Assembly (NCBI GenBank): GCA_049889095.1 | Contig: JBLJFK010000017.1 | DNA length: 64,000 nt | Direction: 5' to 3' (one strand) | From: Ewingella sp049889095 | Lineage (GTDB): Bacteria > Pseudomonadota > Gammaproteobacteria > Enterobacterales > Enterobacteriaceae | In this document: in pieces, positions 9,180-18,751 of the stretch | Layout of the letters: each line of letters starts with the position of its first letter | Numbering within the stretch: position 1 is the stretch's first letter | The notes under the pieces: model-generated | Databases searched by the model: none | What the model was told of the DNA's origin: nothing | What the model saw: the letters and a program-made list of their open reading frames with translations, nothing else | Position numbers and translations under genes: made by a program

Positions 9180-10376
9180 TTAGCCTGCATTGGCGTTAAT
9201 GACATCAGTAATGATGGCGTCAACTGGCGCCAGATCTAGCATCAGTGCGGTGGTCTGATACAGGGGCTCTGTACGTACTTTATCGGCCAGCACCAGACCG
9301 TTGAGATCTTGGGTATCCACCGTCACCAGCGCGGACAAACCGATACGCAGGGGATGCTTCGCTACCTGCTTGTCATCCAGTTCAATACGCACCGGCAGAC
9401 GCTGAACCACTTTGATCCAGTTGCCGGTAGCATTCTGTGCCGGTAACAGCGAGAACGCGCCGCCGGTGCCCATATCCATCCCCACCACTTTGCCTGTATA
9501 TGTCACATCATCGCCGTATATATCACTGACGACGGTGGCTGACTGGCCAATACGCATATTGGCGACTTGCGTCTCTTTGAAGTTGGCATCAACCCAAACG
9601 TGATTGGCTGGAACCACCGCCATCAGCGCAGTTCCCGATGTGATCTGCTGACCAATCTGTACCGAACGACGTGAAACATATCCGTCAATAGGACTGACCA
9701 CGCGGGTACGTTGCAACGCCAACCAGGCGTCGCGCACCTGCGCTGCTGCCTGCAAGACCTGCGGTTGTTTATCGACCGGCGTGCTCAGTACCATCGCTTG
9801 GTTGGCGTTGTATTGTTGCACCGCTACGTCGAACTGAGCTTTAGCGATGTCAACGGCATCATGCGAATGTTGCAGCTCTTCACGGCCGATAGCAGCGGCA
9901 TTACCCAATATCACGCGGCGCTTCAGGTCAGTTTGCGCCTGCTGTAACTGAGTTTGGCGCAGGGCCACATTGGCTTGATATTGACGGCCATTAATGATCA
10001 GTTGGTGAGTCTGGCGCACGCTGGTGGCCAGAGCGGTTTTGGCCCGATCGAATGCTTGTTCGGCATCGGTTGGGTCCAGTACCACTAATGTGTCGCCTTT
10101 TTTGACGAAGTCGGTGCTGTCGAAATTCACACTGGTTACACTGCCTGAAACCTGCGCCATGATTTGCACTTGGTTGCCGGCGACATACGAGTCATCGGTA
10201 CTCTGGAAATGACGTAGCACCAGCAGCCAATAAATCAGGTAGGCGATGGCGATAATGACAAAAATGCCTGTTAAGAACAGTAATGCAATTTTGCGTGATT
10301 TCTTTTTGTTATTAGGCTGTTTTACAACAACCGAATCCTGCGGTGGTGTCGCCTGAATGTCCGCATTTTCGCTCAT
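9180..10376 (-). CDS. emrA: Multidrug efflux membrane-fusion protein EmrA
   Basis: Periplasmic adaptor of the EmrAB-TolC pump, 398 residues. One membrane anchor lies near residues 30-50, after the basic stretch KKKSRK. Then come the lipoyl-like half motif (VNFDSTDFVKKGDTLVVLDP), a long alpha-hairpin and the second half (RVVSPIDGYVSRRSVQIGQ). The start at 10376 has GGAG 8 bp upstream and gives the family length. The 221-bp gap to mprA is larger than in E. coli. Confidence 0.95.
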   Translation of the reverse strand: MSENADIQATPPQDSVVVKQPNNKKKSRKIALLFLTGIFVIIAIAYLIYWLLVLRHFQSTDDSYVAGNQVQIMAQVSGSVTSVNFDSTDFVKKGDTLVVLDPTDAEQAFDRAKTALATSVRQTHQLIINGRQYQANVALRQTQLQQAQTDLKRRVILGNAAAIGREELQHSHDAVDIAKAQFDVAVQQYNANQAMVLSTPVDKQPQVLQAAAQVRDAWLALQRTRVVSPIDGYVSRRSVQIGQQITSGTALMAVVPANHVWVDANFKETQVANMRIGQSATVVSDIYGDDVTYTGKVVGMDMGTGGAFSLLPAQNATGNWIKVVQRLPVRIELDDKQVAKHPLRIGLSALVTVDTQDLNGLVLADKVRTEPLYQTTALMLDLAPVDAIITDVINANAG

Positions 10377-10597
10377 GATTTTCTCCACACTGAGTCTTGT
10401 TTTTATTTTTGATCCTTTACATAACCGGTCTGCGGAAATGTGTGGATTTGCATAATTATTGGTTTTGACTGTCCAGCAGGGTTGACTGCGGTGCGATGTT
10501 TTCACTTGAGGCGCAGCCCGCCGAATATAAAACGGCGAACCGTGGCGTAAACCCCCAGCTGGCTTGGAGTGACATGTATGGGTTACCTGAGCAGAAA

Positions 10598-11119
10598 TTA
10601 GAGTAGTTGTTGCGTAGTGACATCCATCTGATCGAGGCGAACTAATAGCTTACGAGTCAGGATTTCCAACTGTTTCTGTTCATCAGTGTCGAGAGTTGAC
10701 CAGAGAAGATGCAGGCACTTATGTTGAGGCGGCAGAACCTTCTGAATAAAGGCTTCCCCGTTTGGCGTCAGATGCAAATGCAGGCATCGGCGATCGTTAT
10801 CGCTTTCGCGGCGTTCTATCCAGCCGCGCTTCTCCAGTTCATCTGCAATTCGCGTGGCATTAGTGCGTGAAGAACCCAGCGCAGTGCTCAGCTCTGATGG
10901 CTGAATACTGTGGCTTTCCTGCGAATCAAGCGTCAATAAGGCCATAAACAGGGTTTCATTAATCCCCTGTGCTTTTAGCATCTTATTACGATTTTCCAGC
11001 AATTTACTTTGCATATGCATACAGAGTCGGGTGAGAAGAATTTCCTGATAAGGGAAATCTTTCTGTTTTTTTGCCCGGAAATTTAACATGTTTTCAATTG
11101 GTGCGAAGGAGCTGTTCAT
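10598..11119 (-). CDS. mprA: MarR-family repressor MprA (EmrR)
   Basis: Winged-helix MarR repressor of 173 residues. The core LLTRLCMHMQSKLLENRNKM and LGSSRTNATRIADELEKRGW is nearly identical to E. coli MprA, as is RRESDNDRRCLHL in the wing. In E. coli it represses its own operon and lets go when it binds uncouplers and other aromatic ligands. The start MNSSFAPIENML aligns with E. coli MDSSFTPIEQML; a longer frame adds five residues. It is the first gene of mprA-emrA-emrB. Confidence 0.96.
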   Translation of the reverse strand: MNSSFAPIENMLNFRAKKQKDFPYQEILLTRLCMHMQSKLLENRNKMLKAQGINETLFMALLTLDSQESHSIQPSELSTALGSSRTNATRIADELEKRGWIERRESDNDRRCLHLHLTPNGEAFIQKVLPPQHKCLHLLWSTLDTDEQKQLEILTRKLLVRLDQMDVTTQQLL

Positions 11120-11313
11120 GACGAGAAACCTCATTAGTTACGAATGACATAGTAACGATAGTAATTAATGATATCAATATTAGGAACCCTTAAGGCTTTA
11201 ACATTAAGTGTGATCCATAACAAAGGTGAATTATTCAAATACTAATATATGAGTATTTTGTACCAGATCATGACAAAAGCGCTTTTCCAGTGGCCTGAAT
11301 CCAGCACAGCTCA

Positions 11314-12498
11314 TCAGACCATTTTATGTTTATGGCCAGACCACCAGGTCAGCAAATTGAGCCCGCTCATGACGACGCCAGCTGCTGATACGCAGTACCA
11401 GCCACCCCACTGAAATGCGGACGCAGACACCAGCGAGCCTATGGCACCGCCGATAAAATAGGTGGTCATGTAACCGGCAGTGAGGCGGTTACGCGCTTCC
11501 GGCATCGACTTATAGATGACACTCTGATTGGTGATGTGGACTCCCTGAACCGCCAGATCCAGTAAAATAATGCCGACGATTAATGCAATCACCGAGTGTT
11601 GACCATAGGCAATGGCAGCCCATGACAACAGCAATAAAATCAGTCCGATGGTCGTGGTCAGATGGGCCTTGCCCTTATCCGCCAGTTGCCCGGCGCGGGT
11701 GGCGGCCAGCGCGCCTGCGGCACCGACCAGACCAAACAGGCCAATCACGCCTTCAGAGTAGTGATACGCAGGGCCCGCCAGCAAAAATGCCATGGATGTC
11801 CACAGGATACTGAAGTTAGCGAAAGAGAATAGGCCGAGTAATGCGCGGGTACGCAGCACTGGCGTGTGCAAAAACAGGCTAAAAATAGATTTAAGTAATT
11901 GCGGATAATTCAGTCCGGTATGCTGTTTATGCACTGGCAGACGACGCCACAGGATCAGCGCCATCGCCAACATCAGCGCACTGGCCACCCAGTAAACGGT
12001 ACGCCAGCCACCCAGAGTTGCCAGCAAGCCGGCCACGGTGCGTGCCAGCAAAATCCCCAGCAGCAGGCCAGACATAATCAGCCCGACTACTTTGCCGCGC
12101 CGTTCAGGCTCCGCCAGCGTAGCGGCCAGTGGTACCAGAATCTGAGCCACCACCGAAAACAAGCCGGTAAGTGCGGTCCCGATCAGCATGATCGACAGCG
12201 TGGGTGCCATCGCGGTGATCAGCAGACCGGCGGCGGACAGAATGGTCATCACCACGATAAGACTGCGGCGTTCAAACATATCGCCAAGCGGCACCAGGAA
12301 CATCAGACCAAAAGCGTAGCCGAGCTGAGCAATCGTGACGATAAAACCGGCTTGATTGACGGAAAGATCAAAAGCCCTGGCAATAGTTTCCAGCAAAGGC
12401 TGAGGATAGTAGTTACTGGCGACGGCCAGACCGGTGGCGACGGCCATCAGAATGATCAGCCCCGGCGTGAGTGGAGAGTGTTGGGTCGAATTTTGCAT
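11314..12498 (-). CDS. MFS transporter, substrate unknown
   Basis: A 394-residue major facilitator protein with about 12 hydrophobic segments. The loop 2-3 motif is GDMFERRSLIV. It opens with SNYYPQPLLETIARAF, common in a group of MFS exporters that sit beside LysR regulators. The start at 12498 is preferred because the longer frame to 12600 adds 34 polar residues and overlaps the promoter region shared with the divergent LysR gene. Direction of transport and substrate cannot be told from sequence; small-molecule export is the usual guess. Confidence 0.82.
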   Translation of the reverse strand: MQNSTQHSPLTPGLIILMAVATGLAVASNYYPQPLLETIARAFDLSVNQAGFIVTIAQLGYAFGLMFLVPLGDMFERRSLIVVMTILSAAGLLITAMAPTLSIMLIGTALTGLFSVVAQILVPLAATLAEPERRGKVVGLIMSGLLLGILLARTVAGLLATLGGWRTVYWVASALMLAMALILWRRLPVHKQHTGLNYPQLLKSIFSLFLHTPVLRTRALLGLFSFANFSILWTSMAFLLAGPAYHYSEGVIGLFGLVGAAGALAATRAGQLADKGKAHLTTTIGLILLLLSWAAIAYGQHSVIALIVGIILLDLAVQGVHITNQSVIYKSMPEARNRLTAGYMTTYFIGGAIGSLVSASAFQWGGWYCVSAAGVVMSGLNLLTWWSGHKHKMV

Positions 12499-12642
12499 GA
12501 TTTTTTTTCGTTTTAAATAAAGCGGCAGGTTGTTGTTAAACATCGGCATCGCATGAGTGGGATGCCGCGAAGTATCGCTCAGCCATAAATAGTAAACCAA
12601 TGTATAATTTTCATCTCAACTATCTCATTTCGCGATGAATCG

Positions 12643-13515
12643 ATGAATCTTAAACAGATCCGCTTTGCCCTTGCCGTGGCGCAGGAACAGAATTTTACCC
12701 GGGCAGCACAGCGTTGCCACACTGTGCAGTCGGCGCTCAGCCATCAGATAGCCAAACTGGAGGAGGAGCTTGGCAGCGCGCTGTTTGAGCGCACCTCAAG
12801 ACAAGTGAAGCTGACGGCAGCAGGGCGGGCATTTCTGGCACCGGCTGAACAGTTGCTGGCGGCGCATAACCATCTGCTTGATACCATGGAAGCGCTGAAA
12901 GGCGAAGTGACTGGCACGCTGACGGTAGGCATTATTTCAACGCTAAACGTGATTGATGTGATCGGCCAGTTGGCGAAATTCACCCAACACTATCCGCTGG
13001 TCAACATTCGGATGTATGTTGGCATGAGTGAAAAATTACTGGAAGATGTCCAGCATTTGCGCACGGACGTGGCCTTTGTCGGTATCTGGCCGGGAGACAA
13101 AGCCATGCTACGCCTGCCACACCGTCAGTTGGCTGATGAGCCGCTGGTGGCGCTGGTTAGCCCGACACATGCTTATGCTATGCGTGCGACTATTACACTC
13201 AGCGAACTCGCTCAGGTGCCGCTGGTGGACTTCTACGCAGGTGCCGGTGCCCGGCGTCAGACTGACAATGCGTTCGGCGAAGCCGGTATCACCCGCCACG
13301 TCAGCTTTGAAATTGACCATATTGAGTGGTTAGAGAGTATCGTGCGCCGCTCTCTTGCCGCCGGGATTGTTCCCTTGTCCCGCGCCCAGCACGCTACCGA
13401 CCTGGTGGCTATTCCCATAGAAAACGCCCCACGCCGTCAGGTGTTCTGTGTCTGGCAACCGACACTGTCCGCCGCAGCCGAGCGTTTTCTGGTTTTTGCA
13501 CAGGAAGAGGGGTAA
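12643..13515 (+). CDS. LysR-family transcriptional regulator
   Basis: A 290-residue LysR regulator: N-terminal winged helix-turn-helix (MNLKQIRFALAVAQEQNFTRAAQRC), linker helix, and a two-lobed ligand-binding domain from about residue 90. It is divergent from the MFS transporter across a 144-bp gap, so it most likely controls that gene. The effector is not known. Confidence 0.88.
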   Translation: MNLKQIRFALAVAQEQNFTRAAQRCHTVQSALSHQIAKLEEELGSALFERTSRQVKLTAAGRAFLAPAEQLLAAHNHLLDTMEALKGEVTGTLTVGIISTLNVIDVIGQLAKFTQHYPLVNIRMYVGMSEKLLEDVQHLRTDVAFVGIWPGDKAMLRLPHRQLADEPLVALVSPTHAYAMRATITLSELAQVPLVDFYAGAGARRQTDNAFGEAGITRHVSFEIDHIEWLESIVRRSLAAGIVPLSRAQHATDLVAIPIENAPRRQVFCVWQPTLSAAAERFLVFAQEEG

Positions 13516-13516
13516 T

Positions 13517-13550
13517 AAAAAAGGCGCTGAATTTACATTCAGCGCCTTTC
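13517..13550. terminator. Bidirectional terminator between the LysR gene and proX2
   Basis: Perfect 12-bp stem AAGGCGCTGAAT / ATTCAGCGCCTT with a TTAC loop. An A run precedes it and TTTC follows. It serves convergent genes on both strands. Confidence 0.92.
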
Positions 13551-13589
13551 AATCAGCCAACAATGTCAACCGTTAAGGCTTTGGCTTGG

Positions 13590-14585
13590 TTACTTTGCCG
13601 CCGCAGCTGCTTCTTTCACCCAACCATCGAAGGTTGCCTGATGGGCTTTGATCCAGCCGTCAGTCTGATTAGCAATATCCGCTTCAGAGCTTTGACCAGC
13701 ATGCATCGCGGAGTTCTGCGCGTTGATGTCTTTCAACGGTAACTTCATGATAGAAAAAAGTTTTGCAGCAGCCGGGTTGGCTTCAGCAAACTTCTTATTC
13801 GCGACGATATGCATGGTGCTGACTTTGAAACCGTAGTTTTTACCATTTGGTAAGGTGGTATCGGCATTTTTATCGCCTGGAACGACAGAGAAAGGTACCT
13901 GCATCCATAGCACGTCTTTGCCTGGCACCAGCACATCACTTACCCAGTAGGGTGTCCAGGTATAATAGAAGATAGGTTTACCTTCTTTATAACGGGTGAT
14001 GGTGTCAGCGATCATCGCCGAGTAATTCCCCTGATTGTGGGTTACTGTTTTTTCCAGGCCGTAGGCTTTCAACTGCTCATTCAGGGCTGCTTCACAACCC
14101 CAGCCCGGCGTACAACCGGTCAGATCGGCTTTACCGTCACCGTTGGTATCAAACAGCTTGGCGATTTTTGGATCCTTCAGCTGTTCAATGTTGGTGATGT
14201 GGTATTTCTCGGCAGTTTTTTTATCGATAAGATAACCCTGCGCTGCGCCGTTAACATAGGTTCCTTCGCGGTAAAATACTTTGTCGCCCCCGGCAGCTTT
14301 GTACATTTCGTCATGCAGAGGGGACCAGTTCACCGCCGTGAAGGTTGCATCACCTGCTGCAATGGTGGTGTAGCCGACGTTGTAATCGACTTCACGGATG
14401 GGCTGAACGTCGTAGCCCAGTTTTTCCAGCGCTTTGCTGACGAGCTGCGTCTGAAAGGTCTCTTCGCTGATGGTGCTCTGAATCGGTGTTACGGTAACGC
14501 CTTTGCCCGGCAGGTCAGCGGCGAAGGAGGAAGCTGAAGCCAGTGTGGTCAGGGCGGCAACCGCCCAGAGATGAGTCTTTCGCAT
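13590..14585 (-). CDS. proX: Glycine betaine/proline-betaine binding protein, second copy
   Basis: Periplasmic binding protein of the ProU transporter, 331 residues with a cleavable signal peptide (cut after …SSFA|ADLPGKG). The OpuAC-type ligand domain carries the family stretches EVDYNVGYTTIAAGDATFTA, NWSPLHD, FYYTWTPYWVSDVL and TDGWIKAHQATFDGWVKEA. Trp and Tyr residues in these form the cation-binding cage in ProX. It is the last gene of the proVWX-X run and a tandem paralogue of the gene just upstream, 68 bp away. The two may differ in ligand. Confidence 0.93.
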   Translation of the reverse strand: MRKTHLWAVAALTTLASASSFAADLPGKGVTVTPIQSTISEETFQTQLVSKALEKLGYDVQPIREVDYNVGYTTIAAGDATFTAVNWSPLHDEMYKAAGGDKVFYREGTYVNGAAQGYLIDKKTAEKYHITNIEQLKDPKIAKLFDTNGDGKADLTGCTPGWGCEAALNEQLKAYGLEKTVTHNQGNYSAMIADTITRYKEGKPIFYYTWTPYWVSDVLVPGKDVLWMQVPFSVVPGDKNADTTLPNGKNYGFKVSTMHIVANKKFAEANPAAAKLFSIMKLPLKDINAQNSAMHAGQSSEADIANQTDGWIKAHQATFDGWVKEAAAAAK

Positions 14586-14653
14586 AAAATAATGTCCTGT
14601 TTATCGTCGTTATTATGTTTTAAGAGCGCCGCGTGAGGCCAACGCCAGTCCGA

Positions 14654-15658
14654 TTATGATTTTTTAGCGGCAGCTGCGGCTTCTTTGACCCAGCCGTCGA
14701 AGGTGTCCTGATGCGCTTTGATCCAACCATCAACGTGCTGCTGAATATCTGCTGAAGAGGATTCCCCTGCGTGCATTCGCAGGTTCTGTGCGTTCACGTC
14801 AGCCAGAGGCAGGACCATGATGGAGAACAGCTTCGCCGCCGCCGGATTTTGCTCAGCCCAGGCTTTGTTCGCTACGATATGTTCGTTATTGACCGGGAAA
14901 CCGTAGTTCTTACCGTTTGGCAGGGTGGTATCCAGATCTTTCTGTGAACCCGGCGTCGCCGAGAACGGCACGGTCAACCAAACCACATCTTTGCCAGGCT
15001 TCAACTCGTTACTCACCCAGTACGGTGTCCAGGTGAAGTACAACACGGGTTTACCGGTTTTAAAGCGGGTCAGCGTATCGGCGATAATGGCCGAGTAATT
15101 CCCTTCATTCTGCGTGACGGTATCGCTCAGACCGTAAGCTTTGATTTGTGTATTCACGACCGCCCCGCAGACCCAGCCCGGATTACAGCCAGCCATATCG
15201 GCTTTGCCGTCACCGTTGGTATCAAACAGTTTGGCGAGCTTTGGATCTTTCAGCTGTGATAAATCGTGAATATTGTACTTGTCGGCGGTTTTCTTATCGA
15301 TCAAATAACCCTGCGCCGCACCTTTAATATAAGTGCCCTGGCGATAGAATTTCTGATCGCCACCGGCAGCGGTATACATATCTTTTTGCAACGGTTCCCA
15401 GTTCACCGCCATGAAAGTGGAGTCGCCGCTGGCGATCGCGGTATACGCGACGTTGTAATCCACTTCTCCAGTTTGCTGGACGTCATAGCCCAGCTTTTCC
15501 AGCGCTCGGTTAACCAATTCTGTCTGGAAGGTTTCTTCTGCGATGGTGCTTTGTAATGGTTTAACGACCACGCCTTTGCCTGGTAAATCCGCGGCGAAAA
15601 CAGCCGGTGTTGTAATAGAAATGGCCAGAGCGATGGCTTTCATTGACGTTGTGCGCAT
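14654..15658 (-). CDS. proX: Glycine betaine/L-proline ABC transporter substrate-binding protein ProX
   Basis: Periplasmic binding protein of 334 residues with a signal peptide ending near TPAVFA. It follows proW on the same strand after 120 bp, the E. coli position of proX. Domain landmarks are the same as in the second copy: EVDYNVAYTAIASGDSTFMA, NWEPLQKDM, LYFTWTPYWVSNEL, HVDGWIKAHQDTFDGWVKEA. A Cys pair in AGCNPGWVCGA may form a disulfide, as in ProX. It delivers betaine to ProVW under osmotic stress. Confidence 0.94.
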   Translation of the reverse strand: MRTTSMKAIALAISITTPAVFAADLPGKGVVVKPLQSTIAEETFQTELVNRALEKLGYDVQQTGEVDYNVAYTAIASGDSTFMAVNWEPLQKDMYTAAGGDQKFYRQGTYIKGAAQGYLIDKKTADKYNIHDLSQLKDPKLAKLFDTNGDGKADMAGCNPGWVCGAVVNTQIKAYGLSDTVTQNEGNYSAIIADTLTRFKTGKPVLYFTWTPYWVSNELKPGKDVVWLTVPFSATPGSQKDLDTTLPNGKNYGFPVNNEHIVANKAWAEQNPAAAKLFSIMVLPLADVNAQNLRMHAGESSSADIQQHVDGWIKAHQDTFDGWVKEAAAAAKKS

Positions 15659-15778
15659 GGTGAACCCTTATTCTTTTTAAGTTTATAGCTATATAGCTTT
15701 TTATGAATACGTAAGAGTGGACTGCTGCTTAGTTGAGGTATCCCGGCGGCTGACCCGCCGGGAAGGTACTGCTTTCGA

Positions 15779-16969
15779 TCAGGCTTTTTTTACAAAAGGT
15801 TTGGCCAGCAGACCAACCGGCCCGCGGGTGAACCAGCGATGGCCACCTTTACTGCGGCTGTCCTGACCCATTGATTGGGTTAAACGGTCAAGGATAATGG
15901 CGAGGATAACGATGCCCGCCCCCCCCACTGATGCCAGTCCCATATCGAGACGGCCGATGCCGCGCAGTACCATCTGACCCAGACCGCCTACAGCAATCAT
16001 CGAGGCGATAACCACCATCGACAACGCCAGCATCAGCGTCTGGTTAATACCGGCCATGATGGTTGGCATTGCAAGCGGCAGCTGCACTTTGAATAGCAGT
16101 TGGCTTGGGCTGGCACCGAAGGACTGTGAGGCTTCGATCAGATCTTCCGGTACCTGATTAATACCCAGGATGGTCAGACGTACGATAGGCGGCAACGCGA
16201 ATATAATAGTGACGACGACGCCTGGCACATTACCGATACCGAACAGCATGACGATCGGCACCAGATAGACGAACGCCGGGGTGGTCTGCATGGCATCAAG
16301 CAACGGGCGGATAATCTTCGCCGCGCGTTTACTGCGCGCCAGCCATATTCCGAGCGGAAGCCCTATCAGCACACAGAAGAACAGCGACGTCAGCACCAGC
16401 GCCAGAGTTACCATGGCCTGTGACCAGGCACCGATAGCGCCGATGAGTACCAGAGATACCAGCGTTGCAGCACCCATACCGAGACCCGCCATCTGCCAGG
16501 CAATCAACGCAAAAATCAGCATAGCAATCGGTGCAGGCAATGATTCCAGCCCGTGCTGAAAGCCGCTCAGTATGAAATCGACGGGCACACGAATAGCCTG
16601 AAATACCGGACGGAAGTTGGTGACCAGCCAGTCGATACCTTCGGTTACCCAACGGTCAAGCGGGATAAGTGTAGAGTGGAACGGGTCAAGAATATTGAAC
16701 TGGTCATGCTGCGCCGGAGCTACATTCAGCCAGTCATTGGCCTGTGCTGCGGCATTATGTGTAGCGTCGGGTGCGCTAGTGACTGCATCGCTGCCACCCG
16801 AGGCTGCGCCCCAGGGATCGCTGCTGCTGGCAGCATCGGCCGCCGGATGTGCCGCTGCGACGTGGCCGCCGCTGGCGTTATCCGCACTCCATGGATCAAT
16901 CGTGGCATCCACCGTTTGTGACGCGGCCTGAGCATGTTGAACGATACTATCGTTAATGGAATTCTTCAT
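15779..16969 (-). CDS. proW: Glycine betaine/L-proline ABC transporter permease ProW
   Basis: Inner-membrane permease of the ProU system, 396 residues. The part from about residue 95 (FNILDPFHSTLIPLDRWVTEGIDWL) matches E. coli ProW closely, including the permease coupling loop EASQSFGASPSQLLFKVQLP. The periplasmic/cytoplasmic N-terminal tail is longer than in E. coli (354 total there) and is rich in Ala, Ser and Asp with repeated DPW units. The start codon overlaps the proV stop as TAATG, which implies translational coupling. Confidence 0.95.
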   Translation of the reverse strand: MKNSINDSIVQHAQAASQTVDATIDPWSADNASGGHVAAAHPAADAASSSDPWGAASGGSDAVTSAPDATHNAAAQANDWLNVAPAQHDQFNILDPFHSTLIPLDRWVTEGIDWLVTNFRPVFQAIRVPVDFILSGFQHGLESLPAPIAMLIFALIAWQMAGLGMGAATLVSLVLIGAIGAWSQAMVTLALVLTSLFFCVLIGLPLGIWLARSKRAAKIIRPLLDAMQTTPAFVYLVPIVMLFGIGNVPGVVVTIIFALPPIVRLTILGINQVPEDLIEASQSFGASPSQLLFKVQLPLAMPTIMAGINQTLMLALSMVVIASMIAVGGLGQMVLRGIGRLDMGLASVGGAGIVILAIILDRLTQSMGQDSRSKGGHRWFTRGPVGLLAKPFVKKA

Positions 16970-18165
16970 TATTCGTTACCCCCTTCTTTATCCAGGGCTC
17001 GAAGCAACATGGCCTTGGAAATAATACCAATATAGTTATTGTCCTCATTAACCACCGGCACGGCGTAAGGCGCGGCGGCGACATGAGAGATCAGCTCACT
17101 GAGTGGCATATCTGCCAGCACCGGTCCGGGAAGTTCCAGCAGTGCAGCGTCCAGTGATTGATTAGCTTTTAGCGCGGCTTTCAGTGAATCAATCGACACC
17201 ACGCCGATGAATTTCTGACCACGCTCCAGCACATAACCATACTCGCGGTCTTCGTCTTCCAGCAGCTTAAGTGCTGCTCGTGGACCAAAACCTGGGGTTC
17301 TACGAATTAACGTGCCACGACGACGGGCGATGTCTTTGGCACTAAATACCTGACTGATATCCACACCGCGGAAGAAGGTGCGCACATAGTCATTGGCCGG
17401 ATTATTCAGAATCTCTTCCGGTGTGCCGACCTGTACCACTTCGCCGCCCTGCATGATGGCGATGCGGTCGCCGATGCGCATGGCTTCATCGAGGTCATGG
17501 GAAATAAACACAATGGTGCGCTGATGCTGCGCCTGCAATTTCACCAACTCATCCTGCATTTCGGTACGGATGAGGGGATCAAGTGCCGAGAAGGCTTCAT
17601 CCATCAGCAGAATATCGGGGTTGTTAGCCATGGCGCGGGCCAGGCCAACACGCTGACGCATACCGCCGGACAGCTCATCGGGATAGGAATTGGCGTAGTT
17701 TTCCAGACTCACCTGACGCAGTGCGTCGAGGGCTTTTTCACGACGCTCCTGTGGCGGAACACCGGCCAATTCCATGCCAAACGCCGTGTTGTCTAACACA
17801 GTCAGATGGGGCATCAGGGCAAACGACTGGAATACCATACTGATTTTAGTACGGCGAACCTGACGCAGTTTTGACTCGGAGATCTTGGCGATGTCTTCGC
17901 CGTCGATCAGTACCTCACCCCGGGTCGGTTCTATCAGACGATTGAGAAGGCGTACCATGGTGGATTTCCCTGAACCGGACAACCCCATGATGACGAAGAT
18001 CTCGCCTTCTTCAATGGCCAGACTGGCATCTTTAACGCCAAGTGACAGACCGGTTTTCTCAAAAATTTCTTCTTTACCCTTACCTGCGTCGATCATCTTG
18101 AAAGCGCGATCCGGGTTCTCGCCAAATACCTTATAAAGGTTCTTTACTTCGATTTTAATTGCCAT
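16969..18165 (-). CDS. proV: Glycine betaine/L-proline ABC transporter ATP-binding subunit ProV
   Basis: ATPase of the ProU transporter, 398 residues. Walker A is GLSGSGKST, the signature is LSGGMRQRVGLARA, and Walker B is DILLMDEAFSALDP. The C-terminal 120 residues form two CBS-like repeats that in related systems sense ionic strength. First gene of the operon. Its upstream region is long (586 bp) and AT-rich, as expected for the osmotically controlled proU promoter. Confidence 0.96.
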   Translation of the reverse strand: MAIKIEVKNLYKVFGENPDRAFKMIDAGKGKEEIFEKTGLSLGVKDASLAIEEGEIFVIMGLSGSGKSTMVRLLNRLIEPTRGEVLIDGEDIAKISESKLRQVRRTKISMVFQSFALMPHLTVLDNTAFGMELAGVPPQERREKALDALRQVSLENYANSYPDELSGGMRQRVGLARAMANNPDILLMDEAFSALDPLIRTEMQDELVKLQAQHQRTIVFISHDLDEAMRIGDRIAIMQGGEVVQVGTPEEILNNPANDYVRTFFRGVDISQVFSAKDIARRRGTLIRRTPGFGPRAALKLLEDEDREYGYVLERGQKFIGVVSIDSLKAALKANQSLDAALLELPGPVLADMPLSELISHVAAAPYAVPVVNEDNNYIGIISKAMLLRALDKEGGNE

Positions 18166-18751
18166 GCAATGTGCATTCCTTGGATATAAATAGCCGTGTT
18201 GGCTCGATGTCTAGTTTTTGTGTTGGAGCGTATAGAGTCTTACCTGTAAACAAAATAGTGAACGCCTTATACCCTAACACATCGAAATTCTGAGACAAGT
18301 CTCGATGTTTCTGATGAATATTCGTGCTCCCTAATCTGGTGCCTTATATTCGTGCATTTATCGTGGCTAATCTGTGCGGGCCGGCGTTGACATTTAATGA
18401 CAAATTTCAATGCGGCAGGATTTCTTTTTTGGCTAATTATTTTGGCCATATTTTTGCATTTAATATAACTAATTCATTGATTTTTATATAATTAACTCAT
18501 TTAATTTTTGTGGGGTTTTAGCTGAGAATAATTGCATCAAGGCAAGCGACTTAATACAAATAAATGATTTTGGATGGGAGGGTGAAAATAGATATTTCAA
18601 CCGCGAGTGAAAGTGGAGAATTTACCGGTTGTCTGAAAGGTGATCGATGGCTTAATTAATGGCATGAGACAGAGCGATGTCGGAAAATTGACCGGCGTTG
18701 CCACCGGCAGAGAGGACGAAATTCGACAGGGGAAATAACAGGCATTCTGCG
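18166..18751 (-). promoter_or_regulatory. proU upstream regulatory region
   Basis: No gene is seen in these 586 bp. The stretch around 18420-18510 is very rich in A and T (for example TTTTTATATAATTAACTC), a composition expected for H-NS binding. In E. coli the proU promoters sit upstream of proV and are silenced by H-NS at low osmolarity. I could not assign a single promoter with certainty. Confidence 0.5.

Noticed and set aside
11899..12516. A 205-codon plus-strand open frame rich in Gln, His and Arg
   Set aside because: It is the antisense of the MFS transporter gene; composition is typical of a shadow frame.
18267..18449. A 60-codon frame upstream of proV
   Set aside because: No Shine-Dalgarno, no domain, and it lies in the AT-rich proU control region.
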